The notes beneath the pieces were generated by a model. The model was not told the origin of the DNA. It saw nothing but the letters and a program-made list of their open reading frames with translations, and did no database searches. Below are positions 10,136-22,365 of a DNA stretch of 64,000 bases, one piece after another. Made by a program: the position numbers and the translations under genes. Location of the stretch: contig NC_059400.1 in the NCBI RefSeq assembly GCF_905220565.1, forward strand, positions 947,501 to 1,011,500. Reading direction: 5' to 3'. The stretch is from Melitaea cinxia. Taxonomy: Eukaryota > Arthropoda > Insecta > Lepidoptera > Nymphalidae. The stretch's first letter is position 1, and each line of letters begins with the position of its first letter.

Positions 10136-11082
10136 TTTTGGGTGCTTTTTGCTTTGATAAAGGTCCCCATAATATTTTTTCTCATATTATATCTTCCATG
10201 TACAGACAGCATTCAGGTGGTACCTACACTGTACCTAATCGTACTAAGTATAATATGGCCTATACATTATACTTATATAGGTATATAATACGTATCAAAT
10301 GAAATAATATGAAACTTACATTGATCATCATTTAATATTCGCAAGTTTAAATAAGTGGCATAGCGATGCTGACTTTTCTTTTGTCAAAATCATCCTGGGA
10401 TTGTTAAAGAAAATAAAATCTATTCCTAGGTAAATTTCAGAAAACGCCTGGGACACACGCATCCAATGGGTATGTATAAATAATACAGGTGCATTAAGCT
10501 TCAAGTTTTACACGAAATATATATGACCTGTGCCCAGTAGTAAGACATTTTCCTGTCGGAAAACCTGTCAAAACGTACGTTGACCAATGTTCATAAAATT
10601 CCATTTTTAGATTACAGAAGTCCTTAACCGAGTTAAGTAGGTACAAAGTAAATAAACACTAACACATCCCAGAAGTATCTATTAACAACACCTTTTGAAA
10701 GAAACTAGATTTCTGCGGTGGATGCTTGGATTACAGCCAACATAACATTTCGGGAGTGTAAATAATAAGTTCGCCGTGGAACTCTAAAACTTCTTTTAAT
10801 TATTTCAAATTGTAAAGTTGTACTTTTTGGATAGAAAACTAAAATACTAAAAGTTGCAATTTTGAGTTCATTTAACAGAAGAACGCTTAATTATTTACAT
10901 TCTCATGAAAATATAACGCACTATAGATGTTAAAATATTAATAGTAAATTCTAGCGAAATGCTTAAGATATTTCGCGAAAGAATTATTTACTGACAAATT
11001 TATACGTATTCATCCATATAGGGGAAAAGCTGGACAGTTGCGCCACTTTTCAAAGACGCTCTGTTATTCAAGACTAGCTGTT
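10136..11082. other. No gene recognised
   Basis: Unique AT-rich DNA. 10525-10560 (GACCTGTGCCCAGTAGTAAG) looks like a badly decayed SINE-C tail. Confidence 0.4.
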
Positions 11083-11226
11083 ATCCGCGGCTTCGCTCAC
11101 ATTGATTTTTCTTAATAAAAAGTACCTTTCTTATGTTACTTCTAATACTTTGAAGAATGTGTGTAGGTACAAAGTTTCATGATGATCGGTTGATTACTTT
11201 TTGCGTGAAAGCGTAACAAATAAACC
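11083..11226 (+). repeat. Family R variant ('CCGCGGCTTCGCTC')
   Basis: CTAGCTGTTATCCGCGGCTTC then TACTTCTAATACTTTGAAG and ACAAAGTTTCATGATGATCG. The same blocks are at 17461-17588. Its 3' end lies next to the inverted-repeat element at 11242. Confidence 0.6.
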
Positions 11227-11241
11227 GACATTCACATTACC

Positions 11242-12416
11242 TAGGGGAGAGAGGGGCTTGTTGTAACAGAGGTAAGTAGTAACAGGCTCTTTTCACTAGG
11301 ATCTTAAACTTTATCAACGCATTTCTTTGACTCGATTTAACCTATAAACCGCGCTGCATCATGTTGCCATAGCCAGTGTCCCGCCAGCCGGCGCAATGAG
11401 CGAAATTGTGCACGCGCATCATTTTTGCCAGGTAATATAAAATTGTAATGTCGTAAAATTTTGGTTTGCATTATTAATATCGACTAATTTCAGACTTTCT
11501 ATATCTTATTTACATAGAAATTTATCTATCTTTGATAATGTGTAACAGTTTTTAAGGTTGCTAAATTGTTTAAATAGTTATGTTGATAAATGTTAAAAAT
11601 CATACCTTGGGGTTAGTTGTAACAAAAACCCGGGGCTAGTTGTAACAAAATTCCAGGCTTGATGTAACGTATTACAATATGCCCCAAGTTATGTTCTTCT
11701 AGAATGTGGGTGTATAAAAGAAAGTCAGAACGGGCAACACAAAGCCAAGAAGTGTACGAGTTAGCGCACATGTAGGATGTGTTACAGGAAGCACTATTTC
11801 TTTTATTTGTATTGATTATTGCTCAGATGAAGACTGAATTTAATTATAATGAAATTTACCAAATGTTGATTCTTATATAAGTACAAGACTTTGTTAGATA
11901 GATATTAAAAAGAGATAATTACCGAAGCATACCTTACATATAAATAATTTAATTACTTACTGTGATATAAAAGTGCAATGATGATTATAAGTAGTGTTTA
12001 AGTACATAAAACAGTTAATTATTTAATTTTTAGGCGTTGATTACTTAAAAGTCTATTTGAGTTGATTTTTGATAAGAATTACATAATACCTACTTTAAAA
12101 AGGTGTCAATTTTGTTAAAAATAAACAAAGAATAAATGATTACAGGTATTAGTGTCGTTTTTTTTTTGTCGTTACTACTTGCCCCGATAGGTGTCACAAC
12201 TTGCCCCAAGCACGAGGTAAGTTGTAACACCGCACTTCTTCTAGAAAATAATTGATTGTAAAATAATGACTAATAGTTATGGTATTATTTTTAGTTTATT
12301 GGGTAGAGGAAGAGTTACAGCATCCATTCATCTTTATTTAGTAGCAATATAATCAATAGATTTCAAGATATATTAGTTTTCATGAAAAATGTTACAACAA
12401 GCCCCTCGCTCCCCTA
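11242..12416. mobile_element. TA-flanked inverted-repeat transposon with 'GGGGC-GTTGTAAC' subterminal motifs, non-coding
   Basis: The ends are 26-bp inverted repeats (11242-11267 and 12391-12416) with one mismatch, starting TAGGGGAG and running into GGGGCTTGTTGTAAC; the outermost TA may be the target duplication. The motif G(G)GGCTTGTTGTAACA recurs inside: 11609-11624, 11632-11647, a weaker copy at 11655-11669, then in both orientations at 12171-12230. About 500 bp between the clusters is AT-rich. There is no ORF for a transposase, so it is non-autonomous. I do not know its superfamily. Confidence 0.7.
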
Positions 12417-13644
12417 CTTATTATTTTTGTATTCACAGAACATATAAAAAAAATACTTAGGTAGCATATATAAAAGGAAACGCGTGTCAAAGTTACTGAC
12501 ATGATTTTCGCTCACACAAATAAAACACGAGCGCCTACTCCAATGGCTTATGTGGCATCGAGGCCTGCAGCGTCACCTCCGATTACAATGAACCGCTAAA
12601 AATCAACAAGCCTAACATAATGAGTTCGAAACTGAGGCATGTATCCTATCGAGCTAACTATCCGGATTTTCCCCAAACTAATATCTAACAAACCTTTAAC
12701 CTAACGCTAATTCTTATAATTTATCGACAAGTAGGTACCTACCTACTTCTAAGCACAACTTGTAAACAACAATTATACCTAAAACGGGTTCAATATTTAC
12801 ATAATAAGATTCCAATCTTCTCATAAATAAATAAAACATTATTTTAATTCTCCAATTTTGATGAAAAACATTATATTAAATCATAAAACCTTCATTTACA
12901 ATCTACGGACCGCCGCTCTCACTCCACCGGCCCCCTACTTCCCCCCACCCGGAGTAATCTACCCCCTCTTATATACGGCCTTAGGTGCGCTCCAAGGTAC
13001 TACGTAGCGACCTAGGTTAGAGAGAAGAGACACGTTATTTGTTTCGTATTGATAAAAACATTTCTAGTATGGGTACTTATGTATGTAGATGTAAAGAGTT
13101 TGTTTTAAATACTATCAATAATTCTAAATTTGAAATTGTAGCTTAAACTTCGTTTTCGTCTCGGTTAGATAACTATTAAACCCACCTGCTTTACAATTGG
13201 TTAAAAATTACGTACATATTAAAACTTTAAATTAAAAGTCTTGAAATGTTTGTATTCATTGTTATTTTTTTTATTCTATGTAATTAGGTCAAACTATTAT
13301 TATAAATAGAATGTTTATGAATAATATTAAAGTATCTAATAGTTAGATTAAAATGTGAGAGTACCAAAACATCGTCGAGAACTTTTTTTGAATAGAATGA
13401 ACTAATGACAAAAAAAAAAATGTCATTTACATCTCTTTACAATAAGCAGTTAGTTACAATAACAATAAACCGCAACCACAAACAAAACACTGCAATAATA
13501 AATTTAATACATATTACATTCTTCGGTAAGTACCTACCTATATATAAGTAATCCATAACACGAAATGACGTAACGCCCGCGCGGAAACAACCTACATCAC
13601 GACGGCTGTGTGACCTACATTCAGACCAATACCTGAGACGTTTC
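12417..13644. other. Unique DNA, no gene recognised
   Basis: AT-rich with a GC/pyrimidine-rich island at 12900-13020 (CTACTTCCCCCCACCCGGAG, CTACCCCCTCTTATATACGG). A similar CTACCCCCTCTT block recurs at about 14480. Could be regulatory; not proven. Confidence 0.4.
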
Positions 13645-13882
13645 CACCTGGCAGGTGTGAGTACGATACGCCATTGGGAGAACCAACCACGTGCCTCAGC
13701 CAACCCGTAATAACCTGTACCTTAACACAGGTGCGCACAGGTGCAAATCCGACGCCTTTGCCCAGACCACGCCCTGTTTTATCGAGCTGCGCACCTGCGC
13801 TGCGCGATGATTGGTGTAAAGGTGCACCCAGGTGTCCCTCAGGTGTAATTCTTACCTACATCAGTCGTCGTTCGCTCACCTG
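13645..13882. promoter_or_regulatory. Dense cluster of CAGGTG/CACCTG E-boxes, possible enhancer
   Basis: Eight perfect CAGGTG or CACCTG hexamers occur in 238 bp, starting at 13645, 13652, 13728, 13738, 13792, 13829, 13840 and 13877. A CACGTG box lies at 13688-13693. CAGGTG is the core bound by Snail/Escargot-type zinc fingers and by Daughterless-proneural bHLH dimers in insects. The region is GC-richer than its flanks and is not part of any repeat family here. The two reading frames over it start on non-ATG codons and show no domain. Confidence 0.5.
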
Positions 13883-15486
13883 TGGAGGTGGTCGGTTTGA
13901 TTATAATATAGTTTTGTGTATCGAGTGGGTGGCGGCTTGAAAAATTGTGCGCATGTGTTGGTACGATTGATGTTTCTTGAGGTGTTCTAAATTTAGGGAA
14001 GGTGCCGCGCCCTTGTGTAGAGGTCAGTCGATGTTGTGGTACATTTCATGTATTTTTATTCTTGATAAATATACATCGATGTGTAATTCATTGCCTTATT
14101 TTAGAATAATTATAAATGTGGTAAATGTAATCATGTTAATTTATATCAGGTGAAAAATACGTGGTAACAAAACAAATAATTTAAAATATTTTTTCCGAGC
14201 TTAATTACATTTACTTTCTAAAGGACACTATCGAAAACTATCGAAACAAATTAAAAAAAAAAAAACATAACATGAAAAGCTAGAAATATCTTTTATATTA
14301 ATGAAACGAAGTCAAAATGGACCACGGAATCTGATTAAATAACGAACAAAACAAACCAAAAGCTAATTAGAAAACCTTAATAAAAAATGAAAATACCAAT
14401 TTAGCTACCTCTCAGCGTTGCTCCCACTCAATCTTCGTTCATAATTACAGTGGCTTCTACCCCCCCTCCTGCCACCTACCCCCTCTTTCGAGCGCGCCTC
14501 ATTACCTAGGACTTTAGGTAGTCTAGTCTACGCTTTAGTGCTCAGTAATTAGGTACCTAGGGGTGGTATTACCTACGTTTTAATTGTATCTTTTGCGTTA
14601 TTTTATTCGCATTTGATGAGAAAATTATCCATTTTGATGTTAGGCACGCGTTATTTTAATGTCATGTCCTTTTGTTGAGGTAAAAAAATTGAAAAAATTA
14701 TTGAAAACTAGCAATACCCGTGCGAATAATTCGCATTGCGAATAATTCACACTAAATAAGTAAAAAAATTACCGAACGTCAATCATGTTGACGTTGTTTC
14801 AAAATTAAAGCCGTCATATATATATATAATTTTAATAGTTGATTAACTATTAAAAAATAATTATTTATAAATTTACAAAAATAAAAGCAATAGTAATTTT
14901 TTTAGTTGCCGGATGCCGGTTGAGCAAGCAATTATCTATAAAATGATATAATTTATGTGGAGCAATTGTGAGTTTTTTTTTTTTTTTTGTCTAAAAAGGG
15001 AGTCAAACATCTCAACTCTGGCGTATTAATAAAGAATGTAATTCTAATTTTTCTAACGGTTTTGTTTATTGTCAGTGAATTTTTGTGTTTGTTTTTTTTT
15101 TATTGCATTATGATGCCTATCAAGACAATACTGGAATTATTTTGGCTTTCAAATGATGTAGTTAACATAGCTTTGTTAAAGATAGTCCCTTAATATAATA
15201 TGTAGAATTTATTTAGACAACTCGGATTATTTTCGTTCTCCTAAAATTTTTATATATCACTAAACTCAAATACTATAGGTTGAAACTTAGACATATTACT
15301 AGCGGACCCGGAAAACAGCTACCAAATTTGATTGCTTACATACCGATAGCAGCGCCACCTACCGGGTCCAATTGAGATAAAAACTACCCTATCTCCCAAA
15401 TTGGACCAAATTATAGACGCTTAAAAAATTTGAAAAAAATTGGTTTCGTAGTTTCGGAGTTTATCGCTAACATACATCGTGACAAG

Positions 15487-15489
<3 letters not shown>
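13883..15489. other. Unique AT-rich DNA, no gene recognised
   Basis: Contains a C-rich island at 14455-14520 and a short repeat-like piece at 14705-14760 (ACCCGTGCGAATAATTCGCA). No coding region is supported. The T-rich frame at 14987-15193 is hydrophobic by composition. Confidence 0.4.
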
Positions 15490-15553
<64 letters not shown>

Positions 15554-15584
15554 TTCTGCTATATATATATATATATATATATAT
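15490..15584. repeat. (TA)n microsatellite, two blocks
   Basis: About 60 bp of TA repeats, a short AAATTTCTGC interruption, then about 24 bp more. The tyrosine/isoleucine frames on both strands are artefacts of this repeat. Confidence 0.95.
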
Positions 15585-15621
15585 GTACTTAAAAGAACAG
15601 CGTAGTGCGTATTGTTAGTAG

Positions 15622-15715
15622 CGTAGCAAACTAGTCCGGCAAACAATCGCACGGCTCACCTGACGGTAAGTGACGTTGCCGACCCTACCACTATACTACC
15701 GCCCAAAAGCTCTGG
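15622..15715 (-). repeat. Family D fragment, antisense
   Basis: GCAAACAATCGCACGGCTCA then CCTGACGGTAAGTGACGTTG, a diverged reverse complement of the family D block at 37365-37430. Confidence 0.55.
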
Positions 15716-17460
15716 TCATCTTAATCACCACAGAAACACAATTTTACTTGAAAGCAGTATTATTAAGCTGTAATCTTCTGTAAGATCGAGGTACTTTAAG
15801 TACTACGAGAACTTATTTCTTGCTGTACCCTATCTCAGTTAACAGTATCTATCTGCAAAAAATAATCATTCCCTATGATACAAATATCAAATTGTTAGAG
15901 CTAAAAAGTTAAGATTTTAATACTAAATCGTTAACTTCATTGTAATAACAGAAATTTATTATCTATTTCGCAAAATAATCTCCTCACGGTACACGGTAGA
16001 ATTAACTTCAATACAATTGTACATAAAATCTTTAACTAGAACTATATGTAGTTGTAAATTTTCCATTAAATAAAGCGTTGCAGTCGAATGCGACATAAAG
16101 CTGGCAACGTAATAACAGTCCGAGCTTCACCTACTTACAACTCTTTGCTTGCAAGCGACGCTTACTTTCAGCCACTCGTAAAAGGACGATTAGGCAGAGG
16201 GCACTGAAGCAGCGGGAAGCGGATTTATTTATATGGTAAAATTATTTTTTTATCTTCTTATATTGGGCAGAGCAGGTATCTTGGTTGAAATTTGGAGCAG
16301 TCCGACTGGGTACCTTACAGAGAATAATAGCTTACTGCGTAAGACCACACGACTTAAGTAAATCTTGAAAATGTTTTCGTTACATCTGTTACGCTTTATA
16401 CAGTTACAAAAATATTTAACAAATATATAATATATATTTTCTTCTCATATAATATTCTCTTGACTTACCTTTGACTTTTTTTATATAAATTTGATTATTG
16501 ATCTTTTAAAATGAATTTTATTGTTAATGAGTAGAATTTTTACTTTTTACTTTAAAATTATTTATGTGATGTTATCTTAATTATACTTGCTTCATGACAT
16601 TAATATATGGTGGAATGTTGTGTACTCCGTAATGGGATACATATTAGATAATAATGTAATAATGATTCATATATAATGTTTTGTATGTATTCTGTGGATG
16701 TACCTATAAAATAAATAAATAAATAAATAAATAAATAAATATTCTATAAGACTACGAGTATATCTTAATAGAAAGAATAATATATCTTAGGGATATCTCT
16801 TATTGGATCATTACCTTCGTCTTCTTGTATAAATATAATTAAGTATTGTGTACAATACAACATTCAATTTATTTTTGTAAATAATATTTTATTTAAATGG
16901 TTTAAAAAAAATATTTAGATACCTACAATATGTTGTCGCTAAAAATTTCTGCTTTAAAATAAATACAATTAAAATACCTATCTAAATTTATAACTAATAA
17001 TTTCAACAGTAACAAAATGTATTTCTTTACAGTTATTGTTTTACAAGCAGGAAAAAATAATAATAAAAGCTTAGACATGTTAAATATATTTTTATAGCAA
17101 TGTTTAAATTAAAACAGCATGTAAATTTAATATTTAATATCGCTACCGCGCCCTCTCCGCTCGTGAACGAGCGCTACCTTACAACTAAGGCATGATCTGT
17201 AACTCGATTTGCAGCTGTGAATACTGTTCAATTTGCGGCACATCCACCTTCACTGCACACACACCCTGTAATTTTACTTCTATTCTATGCTTAACTAACT
17301 GCTAGTAACTCGGACCACGCATTTGTATTGACTGTATATTTACAGCTAAAATGTATTTTTGCCGCAGTTTTAGAACACATACGAGTATTTTTGATTTGTA
17401 ACAAAATAAACTTTACAAATTCAACTGAAACAGTTTTAATCAGGCCCTTAGTAGGCTATC
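15716..17460. other. Mostly unique DNA with two decayed repeat pieces
   Basis: 16255-16345 (GGGCAGAGCAGGTATC, GGAGCAGTCCGACTGGG) resembles the piece at 37160-37340. 16600-16741 ends TGTGGATGTACC followed by a (TAAA)n run at 16707-16741 and looks like a LINE 3' end. GC-richer islands at 16085-16215 and 17145-17280 have no recognised content. No gene. Confidence 0.4.
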
Positions 17461-17875
17461 TACTAGCTTTTACCCGCGGCTTCGTTCGCATTGATTTTTT
17501 TTTTAAATTAAACGTGTATGTTACTTCTAATACCTCCAAGAATATGTGTACAAAGTTTCATGATGGTTTGGTTTTCGCGTAAAAGCGTAGCGTAGACCAG
17601 CCCATTGACGCAGTTTGTAGTGGCCCTGCTTTCTGTTCCGCGGGTTGCGGGTTCGATTCCTGCCTGAGTCTGGGTGTGATATTTGTATTTATATATTTAT
17701 TATTTCTATGTATATTTATCAAAAAAATAATATACTTATAACAGTCGGCTGTTACCTGTAATACAAGCATTAAGTTGCTTACCATAGAAACAGACGACCA
17801 TGTGTGTATGTTATATGATATTTATAATTTATTACTTAAAAGCGTTACAAACTTACATTCACTTTTATCACATTA
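17461..17875 (+). repeat. Family R variant, split by SINE-A
   Basis: CTAGCTTTTACCCGCGGCTTC through ACAAAGTTTCATGATGG, interrupted after 17588 and resuming with TACAAACTTACATTCACTTT at 17846. The intact order is seen at 11083-11226. Confidence 0.65.
17589..17836 (+). repeat. SINE-A (Metulj-like) with 9-bp target duplication
   Basis: Head GACCAGCCCATTGACGCAG, B box GGTTCGATTCC, body block 'CAGTCGGCTGTTACCTGTAA' and the ACAAGCATTAAGTTGCTTAC block. The direct repeat TAAAAGCGT is at 17580-17588 and 17837-17845. The insertion sits inside a family R variant. Confidence 0.8.
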
Positions 17876-19051
17876 TATAAGGAAGTAGGGATTTTATTAT
17901 TATTAATCGTGGTAATATCTTTAATAATACCAAATTATGCATTCATTATAGCCACATGATAAGCTATAAGTATGTGTCAAAATATTGATGCGGTAGTAAT
18001 AGACATTATTAATTGTGAAACAATTACCAATACAGTTTCCGTCTTACTCACCTACAAATGTTATAGCTCCTGTACGTGCTAAGCTTGGCGTGTTGAGAGT
18101 GACTTAAGTCGTATTAAGCCTAATAATAAATTCAATTAATTACATTATGTTCTGAAGTTTATAGATACTGCATCACGAGAAATTAAATCAACTTTCTTAG
18201 ATTCACCTATAATATTTTGTTTTAATGTTAAGCAATATACAGTACCCACTAACGATTTCGATAGAATTTGAAATACGCGCGATTCAAGAGAGCGGAATAT
18301 CAATCTTGTTTGTTTCGTATTAGGATAAAATTTATTTTCTTTATTTTCAACATACCTACATATGTCAATCGCCAATATTCATATTACTGATATTCAATTT
18401 ATTACTAAATATCATATAAAATATTTATATGTGAGAAAAATGTAATAATATCTTTTTTTGTAACCAAACGAATGAACAAATTATAATACGAAACCAAAAT
18501 ATCGTCAAACCTGATGTAAACGAACGCGTTGAACGAGTGCTCCCCGTTCGTCTGTTTGTCCGGCGTGTTTGGCGAACCTCTTGAATGTACCGAGTTTCCT
18601 AGTGGACATACACAAGTGGCATAAGTCATGAACGGAACGATTTTTGAATAAAACCAGATATATTTAAGTTTATAACAACTGTTACGATCATATCATATCT
18701 GCTACGATATAATCTTCTATCGACTTTATGGAGCCGAATATAAATAACATGGCTCAAAGCCTTTGAAAATGGTAAACAGTTACTTTTTTTGTTCTCAAAA
18801 GTTATCGACCCATATAATTTATTTATTTATTTATTTATTTATTTTAATCATGAGATTAAATAAATACAATCTTGATATTATTTTGTTTATAATTTTCATT
18901 TTTTATAAATTAAGTTTGGGAGTTTGGTTTAGTTTAAATAAAATGACATTGTCAATAAATTGTTGTTCAAAGTGTAATAGCTTAGAAATTATGACTTGAA
19001 AAAGACAAAAAAAAAACAGATAAATAAAAAACATCTTATATCTATAATATA
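17876..19051. other. Unique AT-rich DNA, no gene recognised
   Basis: Includes a (TTTA)n run at 18816-18846 and a slightly GC-richer segment at 18510-18640. No domain is visible in any frame. Confidence 0.4.
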
Positions 19052-19462
19052 GGGTAAAACCGGGATAGATGCCTCACTTTTTGAAATAGCCACCTAATTT
19101 TAAAAATATGATTTTTATACGAATAATTTTTATTAATGTAGCTAGCTCAATCCTTTATGTTGAATTATGACTATTTTTTTTCAACCTAGCCAATGCAGAT
19201 TAAGCAGAAATTAGCTTTTCGTGAACCCTTTTTTTTGAGGATAGATGCCTACCTATATGGATAGTTGCCTCGCCATGAAAATAGTGAGTAGGATAGATGC
19301 CCTTTAAATCGTGTAAACGAAAAACCAAAAACCAAATGTTAGGTTAGGCTACTCCTAAAACATCGATTGTCTCCAAGAAACATGGGCCATAGCAATGAAA
19401 CAAATTTGTGTTTTTTTTTATATCTTTTAATTGTTATAATTATATTTTTATATCACACAGAT

Positions 19463-19558
<96 letters not shown>

Positions 19559-20296
19559 CAATTAATTTAACTAAATTTTACAAGCATTTATTCAACAAAA
19601 GTATAAATTCTTAATTGTTGGTGTAAAATATTCATATCTAGTGTCAAAATGCACATTGCACAATCATACTTTCTCATCGAAAGCTGACTGTAGGTTTTTT
19701 ATAGTCCAAGGACATACTCGAGCTCGCATTTCTTCCTTTCTTTGATATTTTCGTGGCATAGTTCTGCTAGAATCAGTAAAACATCCAAACATAAATATAC
19801 CTAAATACATAAAAAATATAACAGACAAAAAAAAATTATACATATAAACTTAGTCTGTATATGGTGAATGAAGGGATACTAAGGGCACCTATACCTCAAA
19901 AAATCAGGGCAACTATCCTTTGTGATTGGGATAGATGCCCACGTATTTTTTAAATAAATTATAAACAAATTAGCATCTATTGACAACTATATGCAGACGC
20001 AATGACCCAGTATATAGACGTGATAAAAAATATAACGGAATTACTTACTATTTATAAAATTATACAACCTTAAATACTAACCTTTAAAACTTTGACGTGT
20101 TTGTAAGTTTCGCCACGGAGAAAATTACACACACGATCCAAACGCATCCTTGCCACACGAATATCTGTGGATATCTGAGGTACGGGGTGTCTTCGACTCC
20201 TACTTATGCGATTAATTTTTATTTGTGAGTTCGGGATGTTAGGTTTTTAGAACATAAGGCATCTATCCCACTGCGGCATCTCTCCCGGTTTTACCA
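19052..20296. mobile_element. TA-flanked inverted-repeat transposon with 'GGATAGATGCC' subterminal motifs, non-coding
   Basis: Ends are inverted repeats of about 22 bp: GGGTAAAACCGGGATAGATG at 19052 and its near-complement TCTCCCGGTTTTACC ending at 20295, both next to TA. GGATAGATGCC-type motifs recur at 19062, 19239, 19258 (with GTT), 19291 and 19929 on the plus strand, and as GGCATCTATCC or a close variant at 19906 and 20258. A (TA)n run has expanded inside at 19466-19557. No transposase ORF. A decayed relative lies at 28915-29010. Confidence 0.7.
19466..19557. repeat. (TA)n microsatellite
   Basis: About 92 bp of uninterrupted AT dinucleotides inside the inverted-repeat element; open frames over it are artefacts. 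Confidence 0.95.
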
Positions 20297-21629
20297 TATA
20301 TAAAAGCGAAAGGTCACTCCTCACGAAATCTCCGAAACTATAACACCTACAAACTTGAAATTTGGCAGGTAGGCTCCTTATAAGACGTAGGCACCCGCTA
20401 AGAACGGATTTTACGAAATTCGACCCCTAAGGGGTGCTACGTGTTAGAAAATTGTTTGCTGGGTTAGAGAGTCACCCACAACTCCTAACACGAGACACAA
20501 GAGAGAGAGTAAAAAGAATCCTACCGAATCTTAATCTTCTTTTTAAATATATATATATATATATATACGTATATGCTACAGGGGGTAAAACGGGGGTTGG
20601 AAGTTTGTATGAAAGTCCTATGTTTTTGAAGTAAGAGACTTGAAATTTGAAATTTATGCTCTATAGATAGTGAGAAGATGTCCAAATAATGTATCTTTAG
20701 AAATCAACTCCCTTTTGGGGTTAAAACGGGGGATGGTAGGTTGACTCAATCATCACGAAATCTCCAAAACTATAACAGATACAAACTTGAAATTTTGCAG
20801 ATATGTTTCTTATAGGGCGTAAACATCCGCTGAGAACGGATTTTACGAAACTCGACCCCTAAGGGGATAAAACGGGGGTTGGAAGTTTGTATGAAAGTCC
20901 TATGTTTTTGAAGGAAGAGACTTGAAATTCAAAATGTATGCTCTATAGATGGTGAGGAAGTGTCCAACTAATACATCGTTAATCTATATATATATATACA
21001 GGGTGTCCCAAAAAGTAGTGATAAGCGGAATTCCAGAGATAGGGCACCCCTTGGGGTATCCGAATCACCCCTATGTATGTTCAGCGATTTTGCATAGTTT
21101 TCGAGTTATGAATTTTTTTATATGTTTTTGAGAATTTTCCACCTGAACAACTTTAAAAATTTTTAAAAAAAAAAATTGAAGACTTTTTAGAATTTTTGTT
21201 TTTGTATCTAAATAGTCATGAGCTGTAGCTTTCCGCTTAAAAGATTCAGCTTCTTAACTTTGATGGAAATTGTGAAAATCTAAGTGTAAAGTGAAAATTT
21301 TACGTTTTGAGAACTATGACTTCAATTTTCAACTTAGAATTAAAAATCTAAACAAACAATTTTATGGTTTCTAATTAGGCTTAAAAACTTCTCCAGAGTC
21401 TCAGCTTTCATAATCACAAATAAAAAGTTGTACTTAATGGGGCTACTTTTGCTAAAATTTGCCTTCAAAGACATCAAGGTGGAAAATTCTTAAAATTACC
21501 AATTTGAATAAAAAAAATTTTTTGTTCAATTTATTATTCCTTTAAGGTTAAATAGTTTTGTCGGCGCTCTAGCTGGGTCATACGTATAGGATTCGTGCGG
21601 AGGAAAATGATAAATCCGTAGACTGAGTG

Positions 21630-21973
21630 ATATGGTTCCAAAACGATGGTGCTCCATGCCACTTTGCAAGAATAGTCAGACAACACTTAACAGAAAGATT
21701 TAGAGACAGATGGATCGGCCGTGGAGGGCCTATTGCATGGCTGCGCGGTCCCCAGACTTGAATCCAATCGATTTCTTTGTCTAGGGATATTATAAAGAAA
21801 TAGTTTACGCTAAAAACATTAGCAACGTAGCGGAGGTAAGACGAAAATTGAGACAGGCAGAAGAAACAATTAAAAACAATAGAATAGCATTCGTAAGACT
21901 CAAAGAAAACTTTTTAAGACGATGTAAAACATGTATCGAGCACGAAGGTCGACTAATTGAAAACTTTTTATAA
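21630..21973 (+). pseudogene. Tc1/mariner-superfamily transposase 3' fragment, left arm and loop
   Basis: The fragment begins at the second catalytic aspartate block (IWFQNDGAPCHFARIV), continues through 'RFRDRWIGRGGPIAW', then a 1-nt deletion shifts the frame before the third catalytic block (DLNPIDFF). In this arm the tryptophan codon after DLNPIDFFV is TAG. The tail 'YAKNISNVAEVRRKLRQAEE' and the C-terminus up to a TAA at 21971-21973 follow; the last part lies in the loop and is not mirrored. An in-frame TGA lies just upstream of IWFQ. The gene is dead and incomplete. Confidence 0.75.
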
Positions 21974-22096
21974 TAAATAATTTTAAGACGATTATTTTTC
22001 GTTTTATTAATTAAACCTAAATAACCTCCAAATGTTTATTAAATCTTCAATCTTAGTTTTCTTACAATCTTTTGGTTGGTTAACAGACTAATTAAC

Positions 22097-22365
22097 TCTT
22101 ACGAATGCTATTCTTTTGTTTTTAATTGTTTCTTCTGCCTGTCTCAATTTTCGTCTTAACTCCGCTACGTTGCTAATGTTTTTAGCGTAAACTATTTCTT
22201 TATAATATCCCCAGACAAAGAAATCGATTGGATTCAAGTCTGTGGACCGCGCGGCCATGCAATGGGTCCTCCACGGCCGATCCATCTGTCTCTAAATCTT
22301 TCTGTTAAGTGTTGTCTGACTATTCTTGCAAAGTGGCATGGAGCACCATCGTTTTGGAACCATAT
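22097..22365 (-). pseudogene. Tc1/mariner-superfamily transposase 3' fragment, right arm
   Basis: Mirror copy of the left-arm fragment. It has the same frameshift before the third catalytic block, but keeps TGG where the left arm has TAG, so 'DLNPIDFFVWGYYKEIVY' reads through. It ends where the arm meets the loop, so the natural C-terminus is missing. The shared frameshift shows the damage came before the inverted duplication. Confidence 0.75.

Noticed and set aside
15430..15652. Tyrosine/isoleucine-repeat proteins
   Set aside because: Pure translation of a (TA)n microsatellite.
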